Shown: in pieces, positions 22,340-41,392 of the stretch
Position numbering within the stretch: the stretch's first letter is position 1
Layout: every line of letters begins with the position of its first letter
Origin: Dendronephthya gigantea
Taxonomy: Eukaryota > Cnidaria > Anthozoa > Malacalcyonacea > Nephtheidae
Direction of reading: 5' to 3'
DNA: 64,000 nt
NCBI RefSeq assembly: GCF_004324835.1
Contig: NW_021163139.1
Location: 372,001-436,000 of the forward strand
Program-made: the position numbers and the translations under genes
The notes under the pieces: model-generated
Seen by the model: only the letters and a program-made list of their open reading frames with translations
Database searches by the model: none
What the model was told of the DNA's origin: nothing

Positions 22340-24166
22340 TCAGGCTGGAACCATCTCTCGTTCTTTCTCCTTGGTCTTGACTTTCTCTGCTGGAAATTAG
22401 CACAAAGTCAAACACTAGCACTTTTTAGTAGAACATAATAGATTAGAAAGTCATGAATATATACCTGGTTCAGCTGTTGGTACATCTGGTAAGGTGATGC
22501 CTTCAACTGGCTCTTGTGTTGGTACAGAAGGCATTTCCATCGTCTAAATAACATACATAAACTTTTAGATCTATACCCTGTGCTTGACACCTATCCTATG
22601 AGTAGCCAGTCTGAACACTTAGTCCTGCTATTACGGCACTAACATTGAGTTGCAAAATTTATTTTTTTATTGATTGTTTTTACAGTTAAAGGATGCTAAA
22701 TATTTGCATACCAGGACCGCAAAGCTACTGCTAGTTTCCTGGAAATTTTACATGTCTTAGAACATGAGCTGCAACCTCACCTTGGTAATCTCCTCTAGCT
22801 CACTCAACACAGCATCCTCGTCCTCTTCACTAAGATTTGTTGCCAATAATTCATCGATTTCCTTTTAAACAAAAAACGTTCAAGCTACTCAATGACAGGA
22901 AAAAACATGGGGCAGTTTAATCTCGGTTAATTCATACAGCAGGAAAATCATTCCCTCCACTCTTTGATATTTTCCTACCCTTTGATACTCAATCCCTTCT
23001 TGTGTATCTTCCATTATCTTCTCAACATCTTCAATGGACAAGAGCTAAAATGCAAATCCCAATGTTTTAAGCAAACAATATGTCAGAGTGAAGAAGCCTT
23101 GCACATGGCTGAGCTCTTGGGAACTAAAGTGATTAAATTTGAAGAATTTTTCTATTTCTATTACCTTGTGCATTTTGTCCAGACATTCATTACCAACTTT
23201 TAGTCCTTCAACTACTTGGGACTGAATCTGAGCAAATTCAATGTCTTGAACCTAACACAAGAGGGAGAAAGAGTGAAATAAATATCTTACATCATAAACA
23301 CTGAAAGGGTGCTAACACCCTTCTTCATATCCACACAAAAATACCATTTGTTCCAAGTTATCAAGTTGGCCATCTGTTTCGCTCAGTAGTCGCTCTTGCA
23401 CACGCTTTTTCTTCAACAACGACATTGCTTTGCTTAATTAAAAAAAGCAACCCACAATTAGTGCTTGTATTGACATTGCCACAGGTGCATTTTTTATAAC
23501 ATATACTATGAAAATTGCCTTTGTAACTAACTCCTTTTTGCCATTCTTAAGCAGGTCTTTAGCCACTTGTCGCTCTTTCTCAAGATTCAACTGTATCTAA
23601 GATAGAGATGATATAACATGACGCAGAATGTGCATTTCGTGTAGCCTATGATGCAGACTGGAAAGTATGCAAACTGCGTGACCGAGATTTCAAAAAATAC
23701 TAGTAAATCTATAGAAGACATCAAAATTGAGTGCCCGGTATTTTGGTTGCGTGATACATACTTTCCACACTGACTGGGAAGAATAGGTGTATCTTAGGGA
23801 ATCAACATGGAGTGGACTGCTTCTCTGAGCTACCAACCAAACATAATCAGTTTGACCACTAGTAGACCAGAGGTGAACGGTTCAACTCCACCCTTGGTCA
23901 AGCTAATTAGTAATTAATCACTCAGAGAGACACCATCATACTGATCACATACCTTTTTTTGGTACTGTTTCAGCTTGTCTCTTTGCTGCTTTAAAGCCTA
24001 AATAACCACGAAACATACAATCAATAATTTCACAAGAAGAGAGAGGGGCGGAAGGGGCTATCCTTTATTTTATAAAAGAATTTTTGCTTTGTACCAAGAT
24101 AGCCTTGTCTTGTTCGGTAATTCTTGACTCCTTCTCCGGTTTTTTCTTACTAAACAAACCTCCCAT
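22340..24166 (-). CDS. CHMP6: Charged multivesicular body protein 6 (Vps20, ESCRT-III)
   Basis: Nine exons: 24095-24166, 23953-23997, 23532-23596, 23345-23432, 23165-23251, 22979-23044, 22781-22861, 22465-22543, 22340-22389; phases join, 210 residues (human CHMP6 about 200). It starts MGGLFSK, a myristoylation signal. ITEQDKAIL and KQQRDKLKQYQKK give the basic first helix. LLKKKR, QDIEFAQI, GNECLDKMH, MEDTQEGIEYQ and IDELLA continue the family helices. An acidic EEDEDAVLSELEEI stretch and a VPTQEP/LPDVP tail suit the autoinhibitory and Vps4-binding (MIM) region. CHMP6 links ESCRT-II to CHMP4 filament growth on endosomes. Tail to tail with TSEN54, head to head with casein kinase 1. Confidence 0.93.
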
Positions 24167-25059
24167 TTTGTAGCAACAATTTAATATACAGAGAAATCTT
24201 CCAGCTTTTAAATCGCCCCTGAGATATTGTCTTAAATTGAAACTAAATCCTGGATTTCGTTTTTCGCTTCAGCGGCCATATTGGATTTCATCGAACAGAC
24301 CACTGAGCTATATATATTATCCAACCAGTGAACTGCGAAAAAAGTATCTGGTATGGTTGAATTATTATGGTTGAAAATTTACTATGCGAAATTTCAAGAG
24401 TGACCCAGGTCTAATCTAGAAACACACATCTTTTTATGAATCTTTTTCTGTCATGCGATTATGTCAAATTGCTTCCTATAACACTGTGCGAGACTGCGAG
24501 CTCTGTGCAATCTTACATTGTTAAAATTCTAATTACAGGTGCACTGTTTTTCCCACTTTGTCGCGTCATATAAAAGAAACAATGAAATGCTTTTCACTTT
24601 TCAGGTTCATTTTTCAAAGCAAATCTTAGCTTCCTTAAGCACAATAAAAGCGATAAACGTCTTTTTGCCTACTCATTTCCTCAGGCTATTGGCTATGGCA
24701 ATCTCGTGATGGGTCGACTTTCCGGAAATTTCCAAATAAGGACAACGTCGGCAAGTGTCAATTTTAGTGTTATCCGGTAAATAGCAAAACAAATGAATTT
24801 CTAAAGTTTTCGTTGGGAATAAAAAAATCCATGTCCATCGGGACAGATTTTGCTCAGACGAAGGAATGTTTCTAGTCTGATGTGAAAATCCTTTTGTCTA
24901 AGGCTGCAATTAATACAGTATTTCACGTGCAAAGTTACCAAGTCGCGGTATATTCAACCGAAAATAGCCTCGAATCATGGCGAGTAGCGGCCATTAAAAT
25001 ACGCGACTGAGACTGAAGTCTTTTTTGTTGTTGTCATTTTTGGTGTTCCTTTTTCGGCG
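24167..25059. promoter_or_regulatory. Divergent promoter interval, CHMP6 / casein kinase 1
   Basis: No coding exon. It contains GGCCATATTGG near 24274-24284 on the CHMP6 side (YY1- or SRF-like, not exact) and a palindromic E-box CACGTG at 24924-24929, 131 bp upstream of the kinase ATG. Confidence 0.4.
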
Positions 25060-28000
25060 ATGGAGCTACGAGTTGGCAATAAATACCGGCTTGGAAGGAA
25101 GATCGGCAGTGGTTCATTCGGCGACATTTATCTTGGTAAGAAACTGTGGTATTCAACAATGTTTTCTATAGCATTTGCAACATAGCGTTGTCAAGTAACT
25201 TCTTCTGGTATAAACAATATGAATCGTTTGAAAAATACCGTTTTCGCGGCTCCAAAAGTATCTGCAACCGAAAGTAGAAATCGAATATAAGTATAGCAAG
25301 TGGGAAAAAAGGATAAACGCGTATTAGAACAGTTTGAAACCGGATATTTTTGATTCTCGACAGGGACAAGCATCGCTACAGCCGAAGAGGTCGCCATCAA
25401 ACTTGAATGCGTCAAAACGAAACATCCGCAGCTTCACATCGAAGCGAAGTTTTACAAAATGATGCAAGGAGGAGGTTAGACGATAATCCTTTAAAATACA
25501 CCTAAATAGTGTCCTTTCGTTTATTTGCAACCGTGCCTTTTCACATCTTATTATTTGAGGACAACTTTGCCAAATATAAATATTGTATTGAATAATGGTC
25601 AGAAACAACTTGTTGTGCTCGACTTGAACCGACTTCCACGCTTATTCAAGTCGTAAACGTACTTAATCGTTTCTCAGTTTGAATTCCCAACCCATGACAT
25701 CGTTTTAAATTGTTTTAAATAACATTTGTTCATGGATTTAATTTCTTTTTCGTGCAGAGCACTGAAAATACAAAACCAAAATTATGTTTACATTTCGCGA
25801 TTTTCAAAGCCACGCTTGTCTTATTTCGTGGCAAATGTCTATTTATTTAAGGGTATTATCTTCCCCGAGTAGTTCTTAAAAATAAATCTGATTTTCATGT
25901 TCAATAAGCGTGAAATTCCCGTTGAGCATTTAAAACACACAGCTTGTGACAGATAGGTTATTTTAAAATCACAATAGCTTGCTTTTATATTTTGCAAATA
26001 TGTAAACATCGTGCCGACAGTGACAAGCCAGTTGAGATTTCCAATATTGCACAATTATTTTTATAACTGAGAGGTTTTATTGCAAAGAATTAGATAGTAA
26101 TCTCATTTTTTCGTAAATTCGTAAATAGCTTAGGTGGCTTTTAGATGTGCTTGATCATTCGTAAGAACACAAAGGGAAACATCACGCAAATAACAAGAGG
26201 AAGATTTGTGTATAAACTGAAAAAAATCGCATTTGATCCGTCTGGGTTTTTAAGATGTTGAAAATTTCCCTAAAATCTCCATGAAAGGAGTCTTTAGATG
26301 AGGTTCTTGAAAAAAAATGAACCCTGAGATATTGCATAACACATACCTCTCATTTCATTTCATGTAGTGGGTATCCCAACAATAAAATGGTGTGGTACGG
26401 AAGGCGACTACAATGTCCTTGTGATGGAATTACTTGGTCCAAGTCTTGAAGATCTCTTTAACTTTTGTGAGAGGAAGTTTAGTCTGAAAACTGTACTACT
26501 ACTTGCTGATCAATTGGTTAGTGATACTACTAAAGTTATCCTCTAAGTTCATATGCAAAGCTCCACTATGGTGCAAAGCCAGATGGCTTCAAAGCAGTTT
26601 CTTCTACATACGCAATTTCTCAATTCGATTTTCCATTACAATTTTGCCTTTTCCCCCTTTACCACTAAAGAATTATCATGAAATTTTGCTTGCAGATTAG
26701 CCGAATAGAATACGTCCACAGTAAGAATTTCATCCATCGGGACGTCAAGCCAGACAACTTCCTAATGGGGTTGAGCAAAAAGGGGAACCTTGTGTATATA
26801 ATTGACTTCGGTTTGGCGAAGAAATATCGGGACGCCCGAACACATCAGCACATACCATACCGGGAGAACAAGAACCTCACAGGAACAGCAAGATATGCCA
26901 GCATAAATACACATTTAGGAATAGGTATTGATGCTTTCCTTCCAAGGGTCTCATGAGTTGTCCTTGATTCCTGTAGTGGTTAACTTGAAATCTAAACTTG
27001 TATTCAGAATAAGTTCGCTTGCACAGGAGTCTGTGCTGTTTGAAGTATTTCTAGTTGACCACAACTGAAATCACTGAATAAAATTCTCATTGACCAATAT
27101 GTGGCACAACATGTCACAGTCTCTGTATTATTCAGCATCATAAATTCAGGAATTTGCAATTAAAACCTCTTCATTTTTCTCGCAGAGCAAAGTCGTAGAG
27201 ATGATCTAGAATCTCTAGGATATGTTCTCATGTATTTCAACCTGGGTAGCTTACCTTGGCAAGGCTTGAAGGCAGCGACTAAGAAACAAAAATATGAGCG
27301 AATCAGTGAAAAGAAAATGTCCACGCCTATTGAAGTTCTATGTAAAGGATTTCCAAGTACGAGCATTTCTGTTCAAATACAATGTAATATAAATCATTAA
27401 CAAATACAGGGCTTTTATTATACATGCTAGAATATTTGGTCATCGCTTTAACAATGGTTATTCCAAGTTGATTTGGTGAAAAAGGTTGACCAGAAAACAG
27501 TTTACCTCACTGCAAAGATAAGATAGATACTCATGACTACTATGTCATTCCAAGATTATCCTTTATAATAAATGTTTTTATCTGTTTTTCTAGCGGAGTT
27601 TGCAACCTATGTGAACTATTGTCGTTCTCTGAGATTCGATGATAAACCAGACTATGCCTACCTTAGACAGTTATTCCGTAATTTATTTCACCGACATGGA
27701 TACGCCTATGATTATATTTTCGATTGGAACCTTCTAAAGATTGTAAGTTTTTGCAGATATACTTTGAGAAGGATACCGGTACCTCTAGAGTCATGGGTGA
27801 GACACACCCTTTCAGCAAAGTACATCTGGTCAAATGTTTCATCTCTTTAGAATGGTCGAGACGACCCATCTGCAGAGCGATCTCGTGATCGTGACAGGGA
27901 AATGCCAGCAGACAGACACCACCATGGTAGGAGTTCTGCAAACAGAGCTACAATGGGAACAACCGCTGCACGACTCACCAGTGGTATTGCGGCTTCACCA

Positions 28001-28771
28001 GCTGGTAAGTTGGACACAATTTCATCCAGCAAACACAACCCCTTTTCTAAACCATAACTGCCTTAGTCCAGCTTGATCGCAATGGGACAACCTAGGAAGG
28101 AACTGATAAAGCTTTAAAATAGATTAAACAGCTTTGACCGCCGGTATTACCCAGTAATCTGATTATACACTTGACATAAGCAACTTTACCTAAGCCAAAA
28201 GTAGTGAACATCCGGAGCCCATATTTAAGAATTAAATAAAAGAGTTGAAGATATCACGCGAGGCCAGGAAGAGTTTTTCTCAATTTTTCTGACTCCATTG
28301 CCTTCAGTTTGCATCATTTTTGAATGCAATTTCAAAGTCTTGAGTTGAAAGGACGACCGTAATGCAGTATTACCCGCTGTTCTGGGTCTGCAGGATTTCA
28401 CATTGCCTCTGGCTTGAAAGGCGTGGTTGGTCAATCCAGTGTATTATCAGTTCAGCTGACCCAAGGTGTTGATCAATCACACCAATCAAACACACTTTTT
28501 TTTCGTTCATCCAGGAGGTTCAAGGCCAGTGTCAAGAGGCGAACGTGATCGCCGAGTCAGCATGCGACTTCATCGCATGGGCGAAACGAACGCTGGCGAA
28601 CACGCGCGCGGAGAACCGTCCCGCATGTCGGGCGTGCACACGCGCGGCTCGCTTGCAACCGGAAACGCATCGGGCGTGCGTCGGATGGGCGGCTCGCGCG
28701 ACAAAGGGCTCGCGAACGACGACTTCGTACCAAGGACCTCGACGCGACAAATGCAAAGAACCGCGAAATAA
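25060..28771 (+). CDS. CSNK1D/E: Casein kinase 1 delta/epsilon
   Basis: Eight exons: 25060-25135, 25364-25474, 26368-26516, 26696-26924, 27186-27356, 27594-27742, 27851-28004, 28515-28771; phases join, 431 residues (human delta and epsilon about 415). The kinase domain is nearly identical to the human proteins: glycine loop [17 protein letters not shown] lysine, HRDVKPDN catalytic loop, DFGLAKK, and [22 protein letters not shown] typical of CK1 in place of an APE motif. [15 protein letters not shown] follows. The Arg/Ser-rich tail (exons 7-8) keeps the VSMRLHR block, the diagnostic delta/epsilon tail motif, and probably carries inhibitory autophosphorylation sites. Roles known for the family: PER/clock phosphorylation, Wnt and Hedgehog signalling. 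The last exon is unusually GC-rich and CpG-rich for the window. Intron 2 (25475-26367) holds nothing recognised. Confidence 0.95.
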
Positions 28772-29319
28772 TTGACGCAAATGGTGGGGAACTTTGAGAA
28801 GCATTCAGACCAGCAAACCGGAGGGTTTGCCCAGAGCCTAGAGTCGGAGGTCTACCGTCTGCTGTACGCGTTGAATCGCCATTTTTTTCTCATCCGGTAA
28901 ACTGAAAGTTCGCCACTGTTTCTTGCGTGTTGATTTAAATTATCCTCAGCGACAACGAAATGACGTTATTTTGTCGTAAACTGCCTGACTTCATATTGTA
29001 TAAAATTTAGAACTAAGGTAATAGTGAATGATGCAGAATTGTGAATGTTTGTAAATAAAATATAAATGGGTATTACGATTTTACGTATCACCTGGCTCTT
29101 GTTTCACTTAACAGTACAAATACTAGTTTGGGTCAATTAGTAACACTGGATCAATAAGATGCCGGCAGTTTAGAACTCATAGTCGAACCCCAGTTTATTT
29201 ATTTGGATCAGTGGTTGTTCCAGAACACAGCGCGCATGATTATCGTGCAAGAGCTTGGGCACTAGTGTTTTTGTTCAAAATTTTTCGAGCAAAATTTGAA
29301 AGTTTACAACTTGAAATAA
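28772..29319. other. CK1 3' UTR and CBY1 promoter
   Basis: No exon. AATAAA at 29054-29059 is a likely CK1 poly(A) signal. A fragment of the 114-bp family lies at 29132-29176 (TAGTAACACTGGATCAATAAG, then a short AGTTTAGAACTCATAG block). No X-box was found in front of CBY1. Confidence 0.5.
29132..29176 (+). repeat. Fragment of the 114-bp repeat family
   Basis: About 45 bp with an internal deletion compared with full units. Confidence 0.7.
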
Positions 29320-30125
29320 ATGCCTTTGTTTAAAAGAAAAGGGAAGGTTCCTCCACGGAATATAGAGGCCGGAGCCTCGACAATAAAGACAAAAGATCTA
29401 GATGATACGGACAGAGAAAGTGGAATAATTAAACTAAACCTAGGGGACAATAAGTTGGTTTTTGAAGATGGAGTATGGACATCAGGTATATAACGCGGTA
29501 AAGTTTTGTGTTGATTTAGGTCCAGTAAAGGATATTCTAAAAGATCCAATGTTATCACCTTAAGGGTATACCCTTTATCCGCCATGCAATAGATACAAAA
29601 GTCTAGTCAACAAAAACTAGAAACAACCTTTTTGCCAAAATTGAAGCAGTTTGATGATAATAAAGTAACATGCACAAGCCACTACAGTTTCATGAACAGC
29701 ACATTGAATATCACCAATCTGTTTTGCTTTGCAGAAAGTACAGGTGTTGGTGGAGGTCGCAGTAGTGGTGCCGAAGTACGTAAATTAAAAGAACAAAATC
29801 TACAGCTGAAAGAGGAAAACAATCTACTACAATATAAGATTGAAATACTTTTAGATATGGTTAGTCTTATTAGTATTACTTGTGGATGGTTAGACATTAA
29901 ATCTCTTATAATTAGAAAGAGAAATGGGAATCATTTTAACCTATTGTAATTGATTAACAAGCTTGGCCAATGGCTTATCAATGTGTGCCTAATATAAAAT
30001 TTTATTCATCTGATTCAAGTTCAACTAATTTTTACTTTCAGCTTGCAGCAAACAAAGCAGACCTAATGGTACTTGAGGAGGAAGTTGAAGTTCTAACAAA
30101 GCAAAAAAGCACAAGAGTCCAATGA
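29320..30125 (+). CDS. CBY1: Chibby homologue
   Basis: Three exons: 29320-29485, 29735-29859, 30042-30125; phases join, 124 residues (human CBY1 126). MPLFKRK and PPR at the start, a LVFEDGVW block matching human LKFENGQW, then a leucine-rich coiled coil (LKEQNLQLKEENNLLQ, YKIEILLDML) and a C-terminal EELEVL-like basic tail. Chibby binds C-terminal beta-catenin and also acts at the ciliary base (transition zone, vesicle docking with FAM92 proteins). The coiled coil is the dimerisation part. Tail to tail with TOMM22; the two are also neighbours in the human genome. Confidence 0.92.
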
Positions 30126-30613
30126 AAAATTCTTGACACAAGAAGTTTGTGCCAGGAATGCTAAAAAAGATACCCTAAGAGCTATGAGAGATTTACACTC
30201 AAGAGATAATTTGACAACAGCCAGTTTTTGAGCAATACATCCAAGAATGTACAAACTAAAATATGTACCTAAAAATTTTTGTCACAAGCTTCCTACTGCT
30301 TTAGGTTAGCGCAAGGTTAGGGCATACATTATGAACTACATTCAAATTTTATTTATAAAATATTGATCGAAAGATAGTGACGTTTTCAGCAGTAAAGTAA
30401 AACTTGTAAATATATTTGTAAATATGTGGTTGAAATTAAAAGTTTTTCATAGTTATCTTGTTTAAATTGAGTTGGTTTACTGCACCATAGGATATACTTA
30501 TTACTTGATAATGATGGGCAAGTATAAAATGTGCATACTTGCCAAGTGTTGAGTCATAGATATAAACAAAAAATCCATAGATTTTACCATGTCAATGTCC
30601 TCTCTGGCTCTTG
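30126..30613. other. Convergent 3' interval, CBY1 / TOMM22
   Basis: AT-rich 3' UTR sequence for both genes. A near-palindromic ATTTTATTTATAAAAT at about 30346-30361 offers AATAAA on the TOMM22 strand. A possible ATTAAA for CBY1 lies near 30434. Confidence 0.4.
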
Positions 30614-32064
30614 TTACCTCAGTGCCATACCTGGACCTCCGAGTCCTGGGTTTGTGGCTGCTCCTGGACCAAGAAGAATCTAGCAAAGTTTGAATGATAT
30701 TCAGGCAAGATATTGATGATATTGAGATTAAATTATTTGCAAAAGACCTTTCTCAAAACGACATCAAATGTGGATAGCCTGCATACATGATGTTGCAAGA
30801 ATGAAACTTTGAAAGATTTATTGTGTGTTGCCACTTCAATGAGCAGTACTATAGTTGTTTTGTAGTTTGTACGTTTTCCAACCTGTTTGTATGTTTCAAC
30901 CCGAAATGTTTGGACACCAATGTGCAGTGCAAAAGTGCGTCATTCATATGAAATTGCTCATATTTGCAACCAGCCAATCCAATGCATACACTAAAGATTG
31001 AACTAAATCCAATCACCAAGTTCCAATTTCAAGTTGATCCCCATTGGAAATCTATCATCTCACATTAAACCCAAGAATTAGGAATAAGACAGATGGAATC
31101 ATTGAACATCTGCATACCTGTCTCTGTTGTTGTTTCTCAGCCTCCTCGGCTTGTGCTCTTTCAACCTCAAATATAAGTGGCAGCGCCAATACCATAAACG
31201 ACGTGCTAACAATCCACAATGTACTACCACCAAAACTGTATAATTTCTTTGTTCCTTTGATGGCAAGATCTGTTGTTGTGCTGAAAAAGTTTCGTACACT
31301 TTCTGGAAACATTTCCGTGAGACCAATCAACCTTTCTGTAATAGTTTCATCCTCAATATCATCGAGGTTCTATGGAAGTTGATGTTAAAAAAAGAAAACT
31401 TAAGAATCTATTCAAAATACCACCCACTAACCTCTCTTCTCTAGCAGTAGATCTTAACCCTCCCCTTCAGGGAACTAGGAAAGTGCGTAACTAGAATATA
31501 AACGGCACCGCACATGATGTGAAACTTTTTTCTTTGGCTGACGGTCAAAAATACTTTGGCACTATCAAGAAAAATCGCTCTGCGATACGGAGTGTGAAAG
31601 AAAAGTTGTTGGACAAATTAAGAATACTAAAAGCTTTGATATTAATTTATGAATACATTTTTCTGCACCACTACCAAGTGTGAAATATAAAGGAAATTAG
31701 TCATAATTATCAATAAAAGTATTATTACAAATTTAGGGAAAGTAAAAAGCAGTATTTTAGGGTGCTGTATACCTCAATAGCTATTGAAACATACGAGTCT
31801 GTTGACATAGAAAAGCGTTCAATTTAACTGATCTTTAAAACTAAATCATACATGCAATATGATTGCACACGTGTTCAAAAATCATTTTGTAATAACTCTG
31901 TTATATTACTTATTTCATTGACCCTTATTAAAACATCGACTCAAAAAGATAGACGATAATAATATGTACTAAATGAAGAAAATTAAAAACAAAATCATAG
32001 AAAAACATACCTCTAATTCTTCGATTCTTGCTGAGGTAGCAGAATTACTTGGAGAGGAATCCAT
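30614..32064 (-). CDS. TOMM22: Mitochondrial import receptor subunit TOM22
   Basis: Three exons: 32011-32064, 31118-31369, 30614-30679; phases join, 123 residues. The cytosolic N-terminus is acidic (NLDDIEDETI), followed by the family signature TERLIGLTEMFPESVR. One transmembrane segment follows (TLWIVSTSFMVLALPLIFE), then a Gln-rich stretch and ILLGPGAATNPGLGG, matching human QILLGPNTGLSGG. Tom22 is the central organiser and presequence receptor of the outer-membrane TOM complex. Intron 1 (31370-32010) is AT-rich and shows nothing notable. Confidence 0.93.
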
Positions 32065-33045
32065 TTTGTAATATTTTTTCGACCATAATGGGAAACGTCA
32101 TGTAAGAGAAATCATACCGTGTACGTGAATGGTGAAGTAATTATAGTATGGTTATGATAGAGTTAATTTTTAAAATCCGTCTGCATGTTGTTCACGCGAG
32201 GGCTTCAATAATTTTATGTACGAGGAATTTTATTTTATTTTCTACCTTGTTTTTTGTGAGCGTGATTGTGTTAAAAGCTACGTGCGTACGATCTAAATTC
32301 TGGTTGCCATTTGGTCGTTAGTCGTTACTAGTAGTCGCTATTTACTAGTGACATATAGGAGATGTGAAATAGTCTAGTTTAAATAATGACAATATTTTCT
32401 TCCACATCTGCCACAGGTCGTCCTGGGGACGATCAAATGGCAAGCAGTCCTCGAATGCCTCGAGAAAATTGCATATTCTGTCATAAAAATATTTTACATT
32501 GTTCTGGCTTTGGTAATAAGCATTCATGAAATTCATGATGATGCTAGCTTCAAGCCTGCAGGGTATCTTCACGCCTGCAGGGTATCTTCAAGCCTGCAGG
32601 GTAGCTTCAAGCCTGCAGGATAGCTTCAAGCCTGCAGGGTAGCTTCAAGCCCGCATGGATGCCCGCAGGGTAGCTTCAAGCCTGCAGGGTAGCTTCAAGC
32701 CCGCAGCTAGTTCCGCCACAAGCGTTGGAAGGCAATACCATTCCTCCAACAGCCAGGAATTCCAGTTCTCTTCTAATCCTTTGATAAATAGTCGCTTCCA
32801 GGTTTCCACATTAAATAAACATCTCTCAAGACCTGTCATCAAATACATCCAAAATCCTGTCACTTGACTGCAGTGCTTTCCAAATTCTACAGCTTTCACC
32901 TTCTGTGCATATACCAGAATCTCTGGTTCAGTGGTTCTTCGTATCTATCAAAAGGGTTTTGAATGCCTTTTTGAAACTCCAAATTTACCAAGGAGCACAT
33001 TTTCTTAGCTTTTCTGTTTCCCAAGGATACACCGAAAGGCATAAA
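32065..33045. other. Interval between TOMM22 and IRE1: IRE1 3' UTR, minisatellite, unidentified frames
   Basis: Two minus-strand frames flank a 19-bp minisatellite: 32645-32899 (84 residues, with NSWLLEEWYCLPTLVAEL) and 32345-32572 (75 residues, with FEDCLPFDRPQDDLW). Both end or begin inside the minisatellite, whose translation (LEATLQAGLKLPCR-like) joins them in places. I do not recognise a family. They may be the remains of a gene or simply IRE1 3' UTR. The TOMM22 promoter lies at the low-coordinate end. Confidence 0.4.
32546..32706 (+). repeat. 19-bp minisatellite, about 8 copies
   Basis: The unit is TTCAAGCCTGCAGGGTAGC with small changes; one copy carries a 12-bp insertion (near 32651-32668). 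Each unit contains the palindrome CCTGCAGG. Confidence 0.9.
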
Positions 33046-40873
<7,828 letters not shown>

Positions 40874-41392
40874 CTTCGAGGCGGCCAAGGAGTTTCAAAT
40901 CGCTTTCAAAACGTATAAAATTTGTCCATAAACAGAAAATTTGTAACTATTATAATGAACAAAGAGAGAATACCGGATATTACAAAAACAACAAGGAACA
41001 GTGTTCACGTCCGAAAAGTGTAATTGGCTAATAATACGTGCAATCTCATTGGTTGAAACCGAACCCGGGGAAATGAACCGGATGAAATCACCTTGGATCA
41101 ATCCCCGGTCGTAGCCCTGGCAGGTGAAGGGTCACACCATAGTGTAGGGGTGATTTAGAATCAAGATCCGTTCCACCGACCTCCCTTCTTCGTGGGCGAG
41201 CTCTCCACTCACATGAGTTGCAGAGATCCTGGTCAATGTACGCCAGAATTTGGATATTCTTACTGTAAAATTAGCATCAACAATACTTACGACGCATCTC
41301 TAATATAATTGTGCATGCATGTCTATAAAAATCAAATATCAGACGCATATTAAAATAGGATAATTATATCTATATACAAAGAAATTTACATA
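40874..41392. promoter_or_regulatory. IRE1 promoter and FAM227 3' end
   Basis: Two CCAAT boxes in the IRE1 direction (ATTGG near 41020 and 41050 on the plus strand). A GGACGTGAA element at about 41005-41013 contains the ACGTG core used by XBP1/ATF6 UPRE sites, ~130 bp upstream of the ATG. A full ERSE (CCAAT-N9-CCACG) was sought and not found. Confidence 0.35.

Noticed and set aside
40960-41060. ERSE (CCAAT-N9-CCACG) in the IRE1 promoter
   Set aside because: CCAAT boxes are present but the spacing and the CCACG half are not.
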